From: Gammaproteobacteria bacterium
GTDB lineage: Bacteria; Pseudomonadota; Gammaproteobacteria; JAGOUU01
Length of the DNA: 45,803 nucleotides
Assembly: GCA_018061105.1 (NCBI GenBank)
Contig: JAGOUU010000006.1
Span: 1-45,803 of the forward strand
Reading direction: 5' to 3'
The first letter of the stretch is position 1. Each line of letters starts with the position of its first letter. A program made the position numbers and the translations under genes. This document shows, piece after piece, positions 1-6,836 of this stretch. Below the pieces are notes generated by a model. That model saw only the letters and a program-made list of their open reading frames with translations, was not told the DNA's origin and made no database searches.

Positions 1-97
1 TTAAAATTTCTATCATTTTTTCAAAGGTTGTGCGTTTAATTCCAGTTAGGCGGCGAAATTTTTCATCTTCAATACTTTTGATTGCTTCATATTTCAT
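1..97 (-). CDS. IS5-like transposase, N-terminal 32 residues, cut by window edge
   Basis: The reading frame starts at ATG 97 and runs off the left edge after 32 codons. It begins MKYEAIKSIEDEKFRRLTG and continues with IKRTTFEKMIEIL. This is typical of the N-terminal helix-turn-helix part of IS5-family transposases. An AAGGAG ribosome binding site lies five bases upstream of the ATG and is itself held in a hairpin. The catalytic DDE domain is outside the window, so activity cannot be judged. The IS5 assignment is by remembered similarity; another family with the same N-terminal domain is possible. Confidence 0.6.
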   Translation of the reverse strand, partial: MKYEAIKSIEDEKFRRLTGIKRTTFEKMIEIL

Positions 98-101
98 GTT
101 T

Positions 102-117
102 GCTCCTTGATAGGAGC
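102..117 (-). promoter_or_regulatory. Hairpin sequestering the ribosome binding site of the IS5-like transposase
   Basis: On the minus strand GCTCCT (117-112), loop ATCA, AGGAGC (107-102) forms a perfect six-pair stem. The right arm contains the AAGGAG ribosome binding site, five bases before the ATG at 97. Transcripts entering from outside would carry the hairpin and mask the site. This kind of protection against read-through expression is known from several insertion sequences. The function here is inferred. Confidence 0.5.
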
Positions 118-161
118 TTTTTAACATTTTTTCTATAAAAATGCTAGTTTCCGAAGAGGTC

Positions 162-898
162 TATTTTAGCATTATTGTCTTTAATGCTGGTAATATAAAA
201 CTGCTGCTCAATAGTGGTGTTATTTTTATGTGCTCTGCTCCTTTCGACTAAAACTATATGTTGCAAATTAATCCAGTCTTCATGTTCTCTTTTTAAATAA
301 TCATTGATCGGCATACTGTAGCATTTTCTGTGCTCTATCCGCCCATGGCCTTTATTATGTTCTTCGTAAAAATCTGCTGTTTTTAGCAGTTTTTTATTGT
401 TAAAAAAGCTTTCTATGTCCTGCAGCAAATTTGAATGATTAGCTTTAACTGCTAACATGTAATCTGCTTCTTTAGCTATAATTTTACTAGTAACTTTTTT
501 CTGACAACCCATAGCATATGTATTGCCTTTGCATTTACGCGTTTGCTGGCTTTGAGTGACTTACCATCTATTGGTATTAGCTCTTTGGGGCAACTATCAA
601 GATTGGCAAATAATTTATTAAATAATGGCTCCAATGCACGATTGTCTAAAGAGCTCATTACTGCACACAGTGTGCTTGGGCTCGGTATTCCATATTCGTA
701 AAGATAATATTTTCTTAGTAGCTCTAATTTGATTTTCCCGAATTTTACTATTAATTTCCAGCTTTCAGCGCAAGATAGCACTGCTACAAATATTAAAAAC
801 AGTATTTCTTCTAATGGATATAATACTTTTCCATCCTGTCTCGGGTCATCTAATTCACTAAAATACTCAATAAACTGTGATTTACTTCTTGCTAACAT
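162..898 (-). pseudogene. ISAs1-family transposase, frameshifting internal deletion and truncated C-terminus
   Basis: From ATG 898 the protein reads FIEYFSELDDPRQDGK and LIPIDGKSLKASKR, which are ISAs1 (DDE_Tnp_1-associated) signatures, up to residue 128 (AIHM). The next recognisable piece, MGCQKKVTSKIIAKEADYML, starts at 512 in a different frame. In intact relatives these are separated by a few dozen residues, roughly 60 from memory, including the first part of the catalytic core. The junction reads CATATGCTATGGG, and both expected flanks contain ATG, which suggests microhomology-mediated deletion. The second piece ends after IKDNNAKI where the other element begins. No active transposase can be made. 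Confidence 0.8.
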
Positions 899-989
899 AA
901 TAATACTCCGTTAATTTACTAGGTTAGCCCGATTTTATCACAATTTATTGATTTTCTTTAATTTTCTAACTCTTCATCAAATAGCCCTG
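162..989 (-). mobile_element. ISAs1-family insertion sequence, truncated and internally deleted
   Basis: The left terminus on the minus strand begins CAGGGCTATTTGATG at 989, matching the CAGGGCT-type ends of ISAs1 elements. It is followed by a leader and a transposase starting at 898. The element is broken twice. An internal out-of-frame deletion lies near 513-520, and the 3' third is lost at about 162 where the IS5-like element begins. The right terminal repeat is absent from the window. Confidence 0.7.
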
Positions 990-1175
990 TAGTTCATGTA
1001 CTTCTGCTTCGAACATGTATAGATAGTAATCATTTCTCTTGGCTAGTATGACCACGTAGCTTTCTTTTTGATACAAGAAAACAACATGTAGGTTAGAACC
1101 ACGTTTATTCGCCGGGAACTGCTGTTGTTTTTAACAAGTTATTATCTTGGGAAGATAGATCTAATTCTACTTAAT

Positions 1176-1190
1176 ATCATTACTAATGAT
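1176..1190. repeat. Palindrome ATCATT-ACT-AATGAT
   Basis: Two perfect six-base arms are separated by three bases. The symmetry and the position upstream of a gene cluster are compatible with a dimeric regulator site. The arms are too short for a terminator and there is no T-run. No regulator can be named. Confidence 0.35.
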
Positions 1191-1286
1191 AAGAATGCAA
1201 GTATTTGTTGATTTGCTAAATATAAATTCAGGAATTTTTCTGTTAGAAAATAAGCAAATTTTTTTATCTATACTATTATATATACA

Positions 1287-1302
1287 ATCACGTTAATGTG
1301 AT
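1287..1302. repeat. Near-perfect palindrome ATCACGTTAATGTGAT
   Basis: The 16-base sequence equals its reverse complement except for one G/T pair at positions 6 and 11. It lies just after AT-rich TATA-like sequence and 28 bases before the candidate mini-ORF at 1330, an operator-like location. It loosely recalls TGTGA-N6-TCACA sites, but the arms are in the opposite order, so a CRP site is not supported. Confidence 0.35.
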
Positions 1303-1329
1303 CGGACATTATTAATTAAAGAAGGCTAT

Positions 1330-1407
1330 GTGTTTTACCTAATAGGATGGTTGTTAGGTGTTCCACTCAGTATTTTGCTTCTTATTTATTTAGTGTCACA
1401 TATCTAA
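1330..1407 (+). CDS. Candidate 25-residue hydrophobic peptide
   Basis: A GTG-initiated frame encodes a peptide beginning VFYLIGWLLGVPLSILLLIY and ending LVSHI before TAA. It is a single continuous membrane span with a Gly-Val-Pro kink. AAGAAGG lies four bases before the GTG, and an overlapping ATG at 1328 is in another frame with an immediate stop. The residue pattern resembles small one-span membrane peptides found in many proteobacteria. A chance frame in AT-rich DNA would rarely be this evenly hydrophobic, but with only 25 codons it remains uncertain. Confidence 0.35.
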   Translation: MFYLIGWLLGVPLSILLLIYLVSHI

Positions 1408-1486
1408 AGATAAGAGGCAGATAGAGACAAAAAAGGTGATAAAAAATAAATAGACTAACAAAACTGGAAAAACTAAAGGGAATAAA

Positions 1487-2116
1487 ATGAAAAACGATCT
1501 ATACGACCACAGTCATATGTGCTTAAAAAAACAAGTTTCTTGGACGGCAATTTTAGTGGGCGCTTTTGTAGCCGTGGGATTAGGTTTTTTACTTAATCTA
1601 TTCAGCGTTGCTACAGGTCTTTCTTTCACAACAACAGATAAAACAGGCATGGCAACTTTAGCTATAGGTGGATTTGTTGGTTTACTAATAGGCTCAATTG
1701 TCTGTATGTATGTAGCAGGTTTTGTATCTGGCTATTTAGGCAGACATTATTGTGTTAAACGTCACCTAGGTGTTGTTTATGGTTTTACAACATGGTGTGT
1801 TGCTTTAATCTTTACTGTTTTACTAGCTTCTCAAATGGGTCGTTATGTAAGTTTCTATTCTAATTTTACATCTAACCCGTCAGCAGTTGCTAGCACAACT
1901 CATAATGATAAAACTTGGGTAATGAAGCATAATGCTAAGGCGCCTGCGGTAATGGCAGCGCCAATGGCAGCGCCAATGACTTCGCAAGACGAAGCAGCTG
2001 CCAACAATATGGGCATAGCGTCTTATTTAGTATTTGCTTTATTTTTCTTCGGTGCTGTATCTTGTAGCTTTGGTGGGCATATGGGTATGACTTGCCATTG
2101 TAGACATGAAGACTAA
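1487..2116 (+). CDS. Predicted inner-membrane protein of unknown function (209 residues)
   Basis: I do not recognise a named function. After a short polar N-terminus there are membrane segments near residues 18-44, 55-84, 95-115 and 173-197. The first starts VSWTAILVGAFVAVGLGFLL, a pattern seen in a broad group of small uncharacterised bacterial membrane proteins. Between the third and fourth spans lies a polar loop with a tandem AAPM repeat. The tail is rich in His, Cys and Met (HMGMTCHCRHED), which could bind a metal, although this is only suggested by composition. A clear terminator follows, so the gene is probably transcribed alone or with the mini-ORF upstream. Confidence 0.75.
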   Translation: MKNDLYDHSHMCLKKQVSWTAILVGAFVAVGLGFLLNLFSVATGLSFTTTDKTGMATLAIGGFVGLLIGSIVCMYVAGFVSGYLGRHYCVKRHLGVVYGFTTWCVALIFTVLLASQMGRYVSFYSNFTSNPSAVASTTHNDKTWVMKHNAKAPAVMAAPMAAPMTSQDEAAANNMGIASYLVFALFFFGAVSCSFGGHMGMTCHCRHED

Positions 2117-2133
2117 CAAGTAATTTTTGTAAT

Positions 2134-2160
2134 AAAAAGGCAGAATTTCTGCCTTTTTTA
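2134..2160 (+). terminator. Rho-independent terminator
   Basis: AAAAAGGCAGA (2134-2144), loop ATT, TCTGCCTTTTT (2148-2158) gives an eleven-pair stem whose A/T part continues into the U-tract. It lies 18 bases after the stop of the membrane protein gene. The A-run on the left arm means it could also work in reverse. Confidence 0.9.
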
Positions 2161-2175
2161 TTTTAATATATTGGC

Positions 2176-2973
2176 ATGAGTTATTATAATATCGCTATAT
2201 GTTGCCCAGAAGATCATCCAAAATACCAGGAGTCTGTCCAAATCGCCAATGACATAAAATGTAACCTTTTGACTACTATTTTAAATTCAGAGTCAGAGTA
2301 TATTTTAAGTTGGTTATTATTAAATAATACGTATTATTTATCTATTTCGAAGTCTAAATCTTTAGATTTAAATATAGATTATGTGAATAATCAAATAGCG
2401 GGAAAATCTTGCTACAAGTTCACTTATAATGACGCTCTGCCTAAGGCTATTGGATTATCGAATCTTAAAAAAGACAAAATCAGCATCTTAGATGGCACAG
2501 CAGGATTTACTTTAGATGCCTATGCTCTAATGTTATTAAAAAATAATATCAAATTGACTTTATTAGAAAATTCTAAAATATTATATTACTTAATTAAAGA
2601 CGGTTTAGATCGTCTATCTCAAAGTTCTCAGATAAATCATCAGGAAATTAGTAATAACATAAAATTATATAATACTAATTTTATAGATTACTTGAAAAAC
2701 TTATCCGGCTCGGAACAGTTTGATATTATCTATCTTGATCCCATGTTTGAAGTATCAAAACAAAAATCTAAACCCAAGCAAAATATGCAAGTACTGCAAG
2801 ATTTATGTGACAATCCAAATGATGCTTTAGATTTATTACAAACAGCGTTTGAATATCAGAAAAATAGTAAAATTATACTCAAAAGAGACAATAATCAGCC
2901 TAAATTACTCGGAAAACGAATTAATTACTCAGTAAAATCTAAGCAAATTAGATATGATGTATATTTGAGCTAA
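2176..2973 (+). CDS. rsmJ: 16S rRNA (guanine-1516-N2)-methyltransferase RsmJ
   Basis: The 265-residue protein has the RsmJ arrangement. The SAM-binding motif is ILDGTAGFTLDAYAL, followed by LTLLENSK. The catalytic region is IIYLDPMFEVSKQKSKPKQN with the family's DPMFP-like motif, and the C-terminal strands include IILKRD and RYDVY. RsmJ methylates G1516 of 16S rRNA in the cytoplasm using S-adenosylmethionine. Length matches the family (about 250). The ATG lies only 15 bases after the terminator and has no evident ribosome binding site, so a short-leader or leaderless transcript is possible. The gene stands alone ahead of metN. Confidence 0.88.
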   Translation: MSYYNIAICCPEDHPKYQESVQIANDIKCNLLTTILNSESEYILSWLLLNNTYYLSISKSKSLDLNIDYVNNQIAGKSCYKFTYNDALPKAIGLSNLKKDKISILDGTAGFTLDAYALMLLKNNIKLTLLENSKILYYLIKDGLDRLSQSSQINHQEISNNIKLYNTNFIDYLKNLSGSEQFDIIYLDPMFEVSKQKSKPKQNMQVLQDLCDNPNDALDLLQTAFEYQKNSKIILKRDNNQPKLLGKRINYSVKSKQIRYDVYLS

Positions 2974-3044
2974 ATGGTTTATAATAATTGCCAAATGGTC
3001 TTTTTATAGTCTCTATTATATAAAGGTCCTGGAGGCTGAGTCTT

Positions 3045-3092
3045 TTGGATATTGGTTGGTTAGCTAGTGATAAAATTTATCTCCGTAAATAA
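3045..3092 (+). other. Possible 15-codon leader frame overlapping the metN start
   Basis: GGAGG at 3031-3035 is the best ribosome binding site before metN, but it lies over 30 bases from the metN GTG (3067). It is well placed, nine bases upstream, for TTG 3045. That TTG opens a 15-codon frame (MDIGWLASDKIYLRK) ending at TAA 3092 inside metN. Translation of the leader could open or re-initiate at metN. It contains no methionine other than the start, so classic attenuation by methionine codons is not supported. Confidence 0.25.
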
Positions 3093-4149
3093 ATCTTATG
3101 TAAGTTCTGGTAAAGAAGTCACGGCATTACAAAATATTAATCTTACTGTTGATATGGGTGAGATTTTTGGCATTGTTGGCACTAGTGGTGCTGGCAAAAG
3201 TACTTTGTTGCATTTGGTCAATAAATTAGAACAGCCTGATAATGGAGAAGTTTGGCTCAATAATCGCTTAGTGAATAATCTATCTGGGCAAGACTTGATC
3301 TGGGCTAGGCAAGAAACAGGTATGATCTTCCAGCATTTTAACTTGCTAGAATCTCACACTTGTTATGAAAATATTATTTTTCCCCTGAGAATTAATAAAC
3401 AATTAAAAAAGCTATCTGAAAAACAACTAGCTGAAAAAATTAACCCTATTTTAGAATTAACTGGTCTGACGCATTTAGTTCATCATTACCCTAGTCAATT
3501 AAGTGGTGGGCAAAAACAAAGAGTAGGAATAGCGCGAAGCTTAATTACTAATCCTAAAGTTCTGCTTTGTGATGAGTGTACGTCAGCTTTAGATCCAGAA
3601 ACAACTAATTCTATTTTGTATTTATTAAAAAAAATAAATAAAGAGCTGGGGGTAACAATTTTATTGATCACCCATGAAATGTCGGTCGTCAAAAATATTT
3701 GTCATCGTGTTGCTGTAATGTCGCATGGTCAAATAGTAGAGCAAGGAAATGTTCTAGAGTTATTTGCTTTTGGTAAAAATGAGATAACCCAAAAAATTTT
3801 ATCTACAAATTTATTAGATAAACTTCCTGAGTCTATCCGAGGCAATATGGTGACTGCTGAAATTTATAAGGCTAGTCAAACTCATCAAAATAATAATTTA
3901 TTTCCGCTAGTACAATTAGTTTTTGTCAATACAATAGCCTCTAAGCCAGTTTTGTCTGAAATTATTAGCCAGTACAATATTCATTTTAATATTCTTCAAG
4001 GTGGTATTGAAACTGTTCAAGATACGATTATTGGCAAGCTAATTATGCAAATAGAAGCATCCAGTAATATTCTGGATCAAATAGTAGTTAGTCTCAATGC
4101 ACGTGAAATAAAAGTGGAGATAGTAGGTTATGCTGTCAGGATTTATTAA
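3067..4149 (+). CDS. metN: Methionine ABC transporter ATP-binding protein MetN
   Basis: The 360-residue ATPase of the MetNIQ importer has Walker A at residues 38-46 (GTSGAGKST), signature LSGGQKQR, Walker B VLLCDECTSALD and switch histidine ITHE. The C-terminal 90 residues form the NIL domain, which in MetN binds methionine and gives trans-inhibition. An in-frame stop lies directly upstream at 3061, so the GTG at 3067 is the earliest possible start and fits the domain boundary. The gene overlaps metI by 20 bases. No SAM riboswitch is recognisable upstream. Confidence 0.95.
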   Translation: MIKFISVNKSYVSSGKEVTALQNINLTVDMGEIFGIVGTSGAGKSTLLHLVNKLEQPDNGEVWLNNRLVNNLSGQDLIWARQETGMIFQHFNLLESHTCYENIIFPLRINKQLKKLSEKQLAEKINPILELTGLTHLVHHYPSQLSGGQKQRVGIARSLITNPKVLLCDECTSALDPETTNSILYLLKKINKELGVTILLITHEMSVVKNICHRVAVMSHGQIVEQGNVLELFAFGKNEITQKILSTNLLDKLPESIRGNMVTAEIYKASQTHQNNNLFPLVQLVFVNTIASKPVLSEIISQYNIHFNILQGGIETVQDTIIGKLIMQIEASSNILDQIVVSLNAREIKVEIVGYAVRIY

Positions 4150-4819
4150 TTTATCAGATCCACTTCTAGTTCAGGTTTTAATGGCTTTTTTTGAAACTTT
4201 GGAACTGATTTTAATTCCTGGGTTATTAGCAATAATCTTTGGTGGTGCTTTGGGGTTAGTTTTATATATACTTAGGCCCAATCAAGATTTATTTAAGCAA
4301 TATTCTTATTCTAAGTATTTGTATAATTTGTTAGATTTTGTTGTTAACATTGGCCGATCAATTCCGTTTATTATTTTAATGATTGCCATTTTGCCGTTTA
4401 CTAGACTCATAGCGGGAACAACTATAGGTACATTAGCTGCGTGTGTGCCCCTAACTATTGCTGCTATACCGTTTATGGCGAGAATTGTTGAAAACGCCTG
4501 TATCAATGTCAACCGTGGCGTAATTGAAGCTGCACACAGTATGGGTGCATCAACTACGCAGATTGTTTTTTATGTAGTCTTACCAGAGTCAAAAATAAAT
4601 ATAATCAATGGCATCGGAATCATGTTAATCGCTTTAGTAGGTTATAGCTCTATGGCTGGTACTTTAGCTGGTGGTGGTTTGGGGGCGTTGGCGTTTAATT
4701 ATGGTTATCAACGATTTAATAATACTGTAATATTAATTACAGTTGTTTTAATTTTATTAATTGTTCAAATTATACAATATTTAAATAATCGTATTTGTAA
4801 ATATTATTCTCATAAATAA
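4130..4819 (+). CDS. metI: Methionine ABC transporter permease MetI
   Basis: This 229-residue inner-membrane permease has about five spans. The cytoplasmic coupling loop EAAHSMGASTTQIVFYVVLP is the EAA motif that contacts MetN. Length is close to the roughly 217 residues of Escherichia coli MetI. The start lies inside the end of metN, with GGAG about eleven bases upstream, so translation is probably coupled. The last residues are basic and cytoplasmic. Ligand preference (L- or D-methionine) cannot be read from the sequence. Confidence 0.94.
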   Translation: MLSGFINLSDPLLVQVLMAFFETLELILIPGLLAIIFGGALGLVLYILRPNQDLFKQYSYSKYLYNLLDFVVNIGRSIPFIILMIAILPFTRLIAGTTIGTLAACVPLTIAAIPFMARIVENACINVNRGVIEAAHSMGASTTQIVFYVVLPESKINIINGIGIMLIALVGYSSMAGTLAGGGLGALAFNYGYQRFNNTVILITVVLILLIVQIIQYLNNRICKYYSHK

Positions 4820-4841
4820 ATATAAATAAAATAAAAGTTTT

Positions 4842-5678
4842 ATGTCCAATAAATTTTTTAATCTTATAAATTTTGTAATTCTAACCGGTTTATTATTAGC
4901 TAGCTTATTATTAACCACCTGTGGCAGAAAAAAGCCTATTGATCCCAATACTATTTTAATTGGCACTATTGCGGGGCCAGAGACCGAGCTTGTCGAAACT
5001 GCAAAAAAAGTAGCCAAAGAAAAATATAAGCTCACAGTTAATATCGTCCCATTTAATGACTATGTAGAGCCTAACAGAGCTCTAAATGAGGGTGAGATTA
5101 ATGCTAATTTATTTCAACATGAGCCATATCTTGAAGAAGCCAAAGCACAGCAAAATTTTAAACTAGTAAGTATAGGCAATTTATTTATTTATCCGATGGG
5201 GATATATTCAAAAAGATATAAAAAACTAGCTGATGTTCCTGATCATGCTGTGGTTGCTATACCTAATGATTCTAGTAACCAAGCTCGAAGTTTATTGTTA
5301 TTAGCTAAAGCAGAGTTAATTATTCTCGATCCTAATAAAGTTAACGCAAAAGATAACAATATTTCGTTGCATGATATTAGTACTAATCCAAAAAATTTAA
5401 AATTCCAAGAAGTTGATCCGGCCTTTATGGTACGTATGTTACCAGATTTAGATTTAGCAGTTATTAATACAAATTATGCAGCTATTGCTAATCTATTGCC
5501 TAACAGAGATGCTTTATTCTCAGAAGACAAAGATTCACGCTATGCTAATATATTAGTCGTGCAAGAAGCAGACAAAGATCAAGAAAAATTTAAACAATTA
5601 CTATCAGCTTTAAGATCCTCAGAGGTTCTTAAAAAAGCTGATAGTTTATTTAAAGGCCAAGCTTTACCAGCTTGGTGA
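4842..5678 (+). CDS. metQ: Methionine-binding lipoprotein MetQ
   Basis: The protein starts with a lipoprotein signal peptide ending in LLTTC, so Cys27 would be lipidated. The mature part is a NlpA/MetQ-type binding protein, with IGTIAGPETELVETAKKVAK at its start, then ANLFQHEPYLEE and VAIPNDSSNQARSLLLLAKA. It captures methionine in the periplasm and delivers it to MetI. Length (278) is normal. It follows metI by 22 bases with no recognisable terminator between them, completing the metNIQ operon. The end of the gene forms a hairpin (5657-5675) and the next gene converges from the other strand. Confidence 0.94.
   Translation: MSNKFFNLINFVILTGLLLASLLLTTCGRKKPIDPNTILIGTIAGPETELVETAKKVAKEKYKLTVNIVPFNDYVEPNRALNEGEINANLFQHEPYLEEAKAQQNFKLVSIGNLFIYPMGIYSKRYKKLADVPDHAVVAIPNDSSNQARSLLLLAKAELIILDPNKVNAKDNNISLHDISTNPKNLKFQEVDPAFMVRMLPDLDLAVINTNYAAIANLLPNRDALFSEDKDSRYANILVVQEADKDQEKFKQLLSALRSSEVLKKADSLFKGQALPAW
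5657..5675. terminator. Hairpin at the metQ 3' end, possible weak bidirectional terminator
   Basis: CCAAGCT (5657-5663), loop TTACC, AGCTTGG (5669-5675) forms seven pairs ending just before the metQ stop codon. No T-run follows on the plus strand. On the minus strand it is followed by CCTTTAAAT. It lies between two convergent genes six bases apart. A terminator role is plausible but weak. Confidence 0.3.
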
Positions 5679-5683
5679 TCTAA

Positions 5684-5926
5684 TCAATAATAGGGATCAG
5701 ATGTTATTGCAGAACCAGCTCCTGCACCAATAGCACCACCAATGATTGTACCAGCTGTGTTACCACCAATTGCATGACCCACTAAGCCACCAACTGCAGC
5801 GCCACCAGCGGTACCGATGATTTGTCTATCTCTGTATCTGTTACCAGTGCAGCCATTTAATGCACCTAAAGTAGTAGCTATCAAAAGTACTACCATTGTA
5901 TACTTATAAAATTTACTTATATTCAT
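5684..5926 (-). CDS. Glycine-zipper outer-membrane lipoprotein (OsmB/SlyB-like)
   Basis: The 80-residue protein has a lipoprotein signal with box LNGC (Cys26). Two glycine-zipper stretches follow, GTAGGAAVGGLVGHAIGG and GTIIGGAIGAGAGSAI, and the end is SDPYY. This is the pattern of OsmB and the Rick_17kDa/SlyB group of small outer-membrane lipoproteins, whose exact function is usually structural or stress-related. A strong ribosome binding site (AGGAGG) lies upstream. It is monocistronic or follows the gene at 6009 on the same strand. Confidence 0.85.
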   Translation of the reverse strand: MNISKFYKYTMVVLLIATTLGALNGCTGNRYRDRQIIGTAGGAAVGGLVGHAIGGNTAGTIIGGAIGAGAGSAITSDPYY

Positions 5927-5951
5927 AAATTACCTCCTGACACTGAGAGCA

Positions 5952-5979
5952 TAGCTGGTTTTGGTGATAAATCCAGCTA
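5952..5979. repeat. Inverted repeat TAGCTGG / CCAGCTA
   Basis: Perfect seven-base arms (5952-5958 and 5973-5979) are separated by 14 bases in the gap between two minus-strand genes. On the minus strand it lies 30 bases after the stop of the gene at 6009 and upstream of the lipoprotein leader. There is no U-tract, so it is a weak terminator at best. It could be an operator or an RNA stem in the leader. Confidence 0.3.
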
Positions 5980-6008
5980 GCTTAAATATGGGTTGTAATT
6001 ATTTGATA

Positions 6009-6734
6009 TTACGAACCAGGCTTAACAGCAGTTATAAAGCCTTTAGCAAAACTGTCGTGCGCGGCGCCACCTGAGCCACCCGCTGCTGTATGAATCTGGT
6101 TAGTCACGGTGCAAGCAGTTTCAGCAAGCCTTGCTTTAGGAGAAGTATGAGCAGAACGAAATGCTGTCATAAATTGATCTCCGGTACTAGGTGCAGCTGT
6201 AGTTCTGGGTTGTGCAGGAGTAGTGTATCCAGGAGTATAGCCGGGAGTGTACTCAGAATATAATGGAAATCCCCTTTGAGGATCGGGACCATGGTAATGA
6301 TGGGTTTCGTCAATATAGGTGGTGGCATGAGCATGCAAATGAACAGGCGCAGGGCTGGGTGCTGGCGGGGGCATATGTGAGTACACAGGCCGAGCAGATC
6401 TTTCAGAGAATTCCTGTGGTGCAGGGCTAGGTGTAGGTGCCGCAGCAGGCGCTCTAAAAAAACCTGAAAATAAATTAGAAAAAAAGTTTTCTACTGTATG
6501 GGCAATCGTCAAAATTGCTGTAGCAATAGTCAAGGTTATAGCTACAGTCAGCAGCACACCAGCGTGTAATAGCAGAAAACCACAAGTTGCCCCAATTGCG
6601 GTCGCAAGAAAAGGCAGAATATGTGCCGCTGCGTAAAATAAAGCAATAAAGCCCGCAGGTGTTGATAAGCCCAATATTAATAAGGCACTAATTGAAGTAA
6701 ATGTTATAGTCAAGCCCAATAAAAATTTAGTCAC
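6009..6734 (-). CDS. Orphan membrane protein with Pro/Ala/His-rich tail (241 residues)
   Basis: I do not recognise this protein. The first 80 residues hold about three membrane spans (FLLGLTITFTSISALLILGL, FIALFYAAAHILPFLATAIG and a third). The rest is a soluble, probably disordered tail rich in Pro, Ala, His, Thr and Tyr, with APAAAPTPSPAP, HLHAHATTYIDETHHYHG and a tandem TPGY repeat. Near the C-terminus are Gly/Ala/Ser stretches. GTG codons occur at 6743 and 6734. The site AAGG lies directly against the first but at normal distance from the second, so 6734 is preferred. The gene is visibly richer in G and C than its neighbours. Secretion or surface function is possible but unproven. Confidence 0.6.
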   Translation of the reverse strand: MTKFLLGLTITFTSISALLILGLSTPAGFIALFYAAAHILPFLATAIGATCGFLLLHAGVLLTVAITLTIATAILTIAHTVENFFSNLFSGFFRAPAAAPTPSPAPQEFSERSARPVYSHMPPPAPSPAPVHLHAHATTYIDETHHYHGPDPQRGFPLYSEYTPGYTPGYTTPAQPRTTAAPSTGDQFMTAFRSAHTSPKARLAETACTVTNQIHTAAGGSGGAAHDSFAKGFITAVKPGS

Positions 6735-6778
6735 TTTTGTCACCCTTATAACTAATAGATATTAATGTTTACGCAGGG

Positions 6779-6784
6779 ATTATA
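6779..6784 (-). promoter_or_regulatory. Consensus -10 box of the orphan at 6009-6734
   Basis: The minus strand carries a perfect TATAAT (6784-6779), about 45 bases before the preferred GTG 6734. Seventeen bases further upstream is only TTTCCT, a poor -35. The palindrome CTGTACAG (6803-6796) sits in the spacer and could bind a regulator. Confidence 0.45.
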
Positions 6785-6836
6785 ACGCACTCAAACTGTA
6801 CAGGAAATTAATAGAAAAATATTTATTAAATATTAT

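Larger units (their letters stand above)
1..161 (-). mobile_element. End of an IS5-like insertion sequence inserted into an ISAs1 remnant
   Basis: The transposase reading frame of the flanking ISAs1 element is intact up to about position 164. It then changes into unrelated sequence, reading toward the left edge GACCTCTTCGGAAACT (161-146). This is probably the terminal inverted repeat of the second element. About 60 bases later its own transposase begins. The exact boundary and target duplication cannot be fixed, because the other end lies outside the window. Confidence 0.55.
990..1486. other. Gene-poor stretch between IS remnant and membrane protein gene
   Basis: About 500 bases hold no long reading frame. 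I see two palindromes (1176-1190 and 1287-1302) and a possible 25-codon reading frame (1330-1407). Near the end lies a purine-rich leader, with AAAGGGAATAAA as the probable ribosome binding site of the gene at 1487. The stretch may contain promoters for the downstream genes, but I cannot place a convincing -35/-10 pair. Confidence 0.6.

Noticed and set aside
1182-1200. Possible Fur box around AATGATAAGAAT
   Set aside because: Aligned to the 19-base consensus it matches at about 11 positions only, which is easily reached by chance in AT-rich DNA.
2974-3066. SAM riboswitch or T-box upstream of metN
   Set aside because: The gap of 93 bases contains no recognisable riboswitch core or T-box sequence and no terminator stem.
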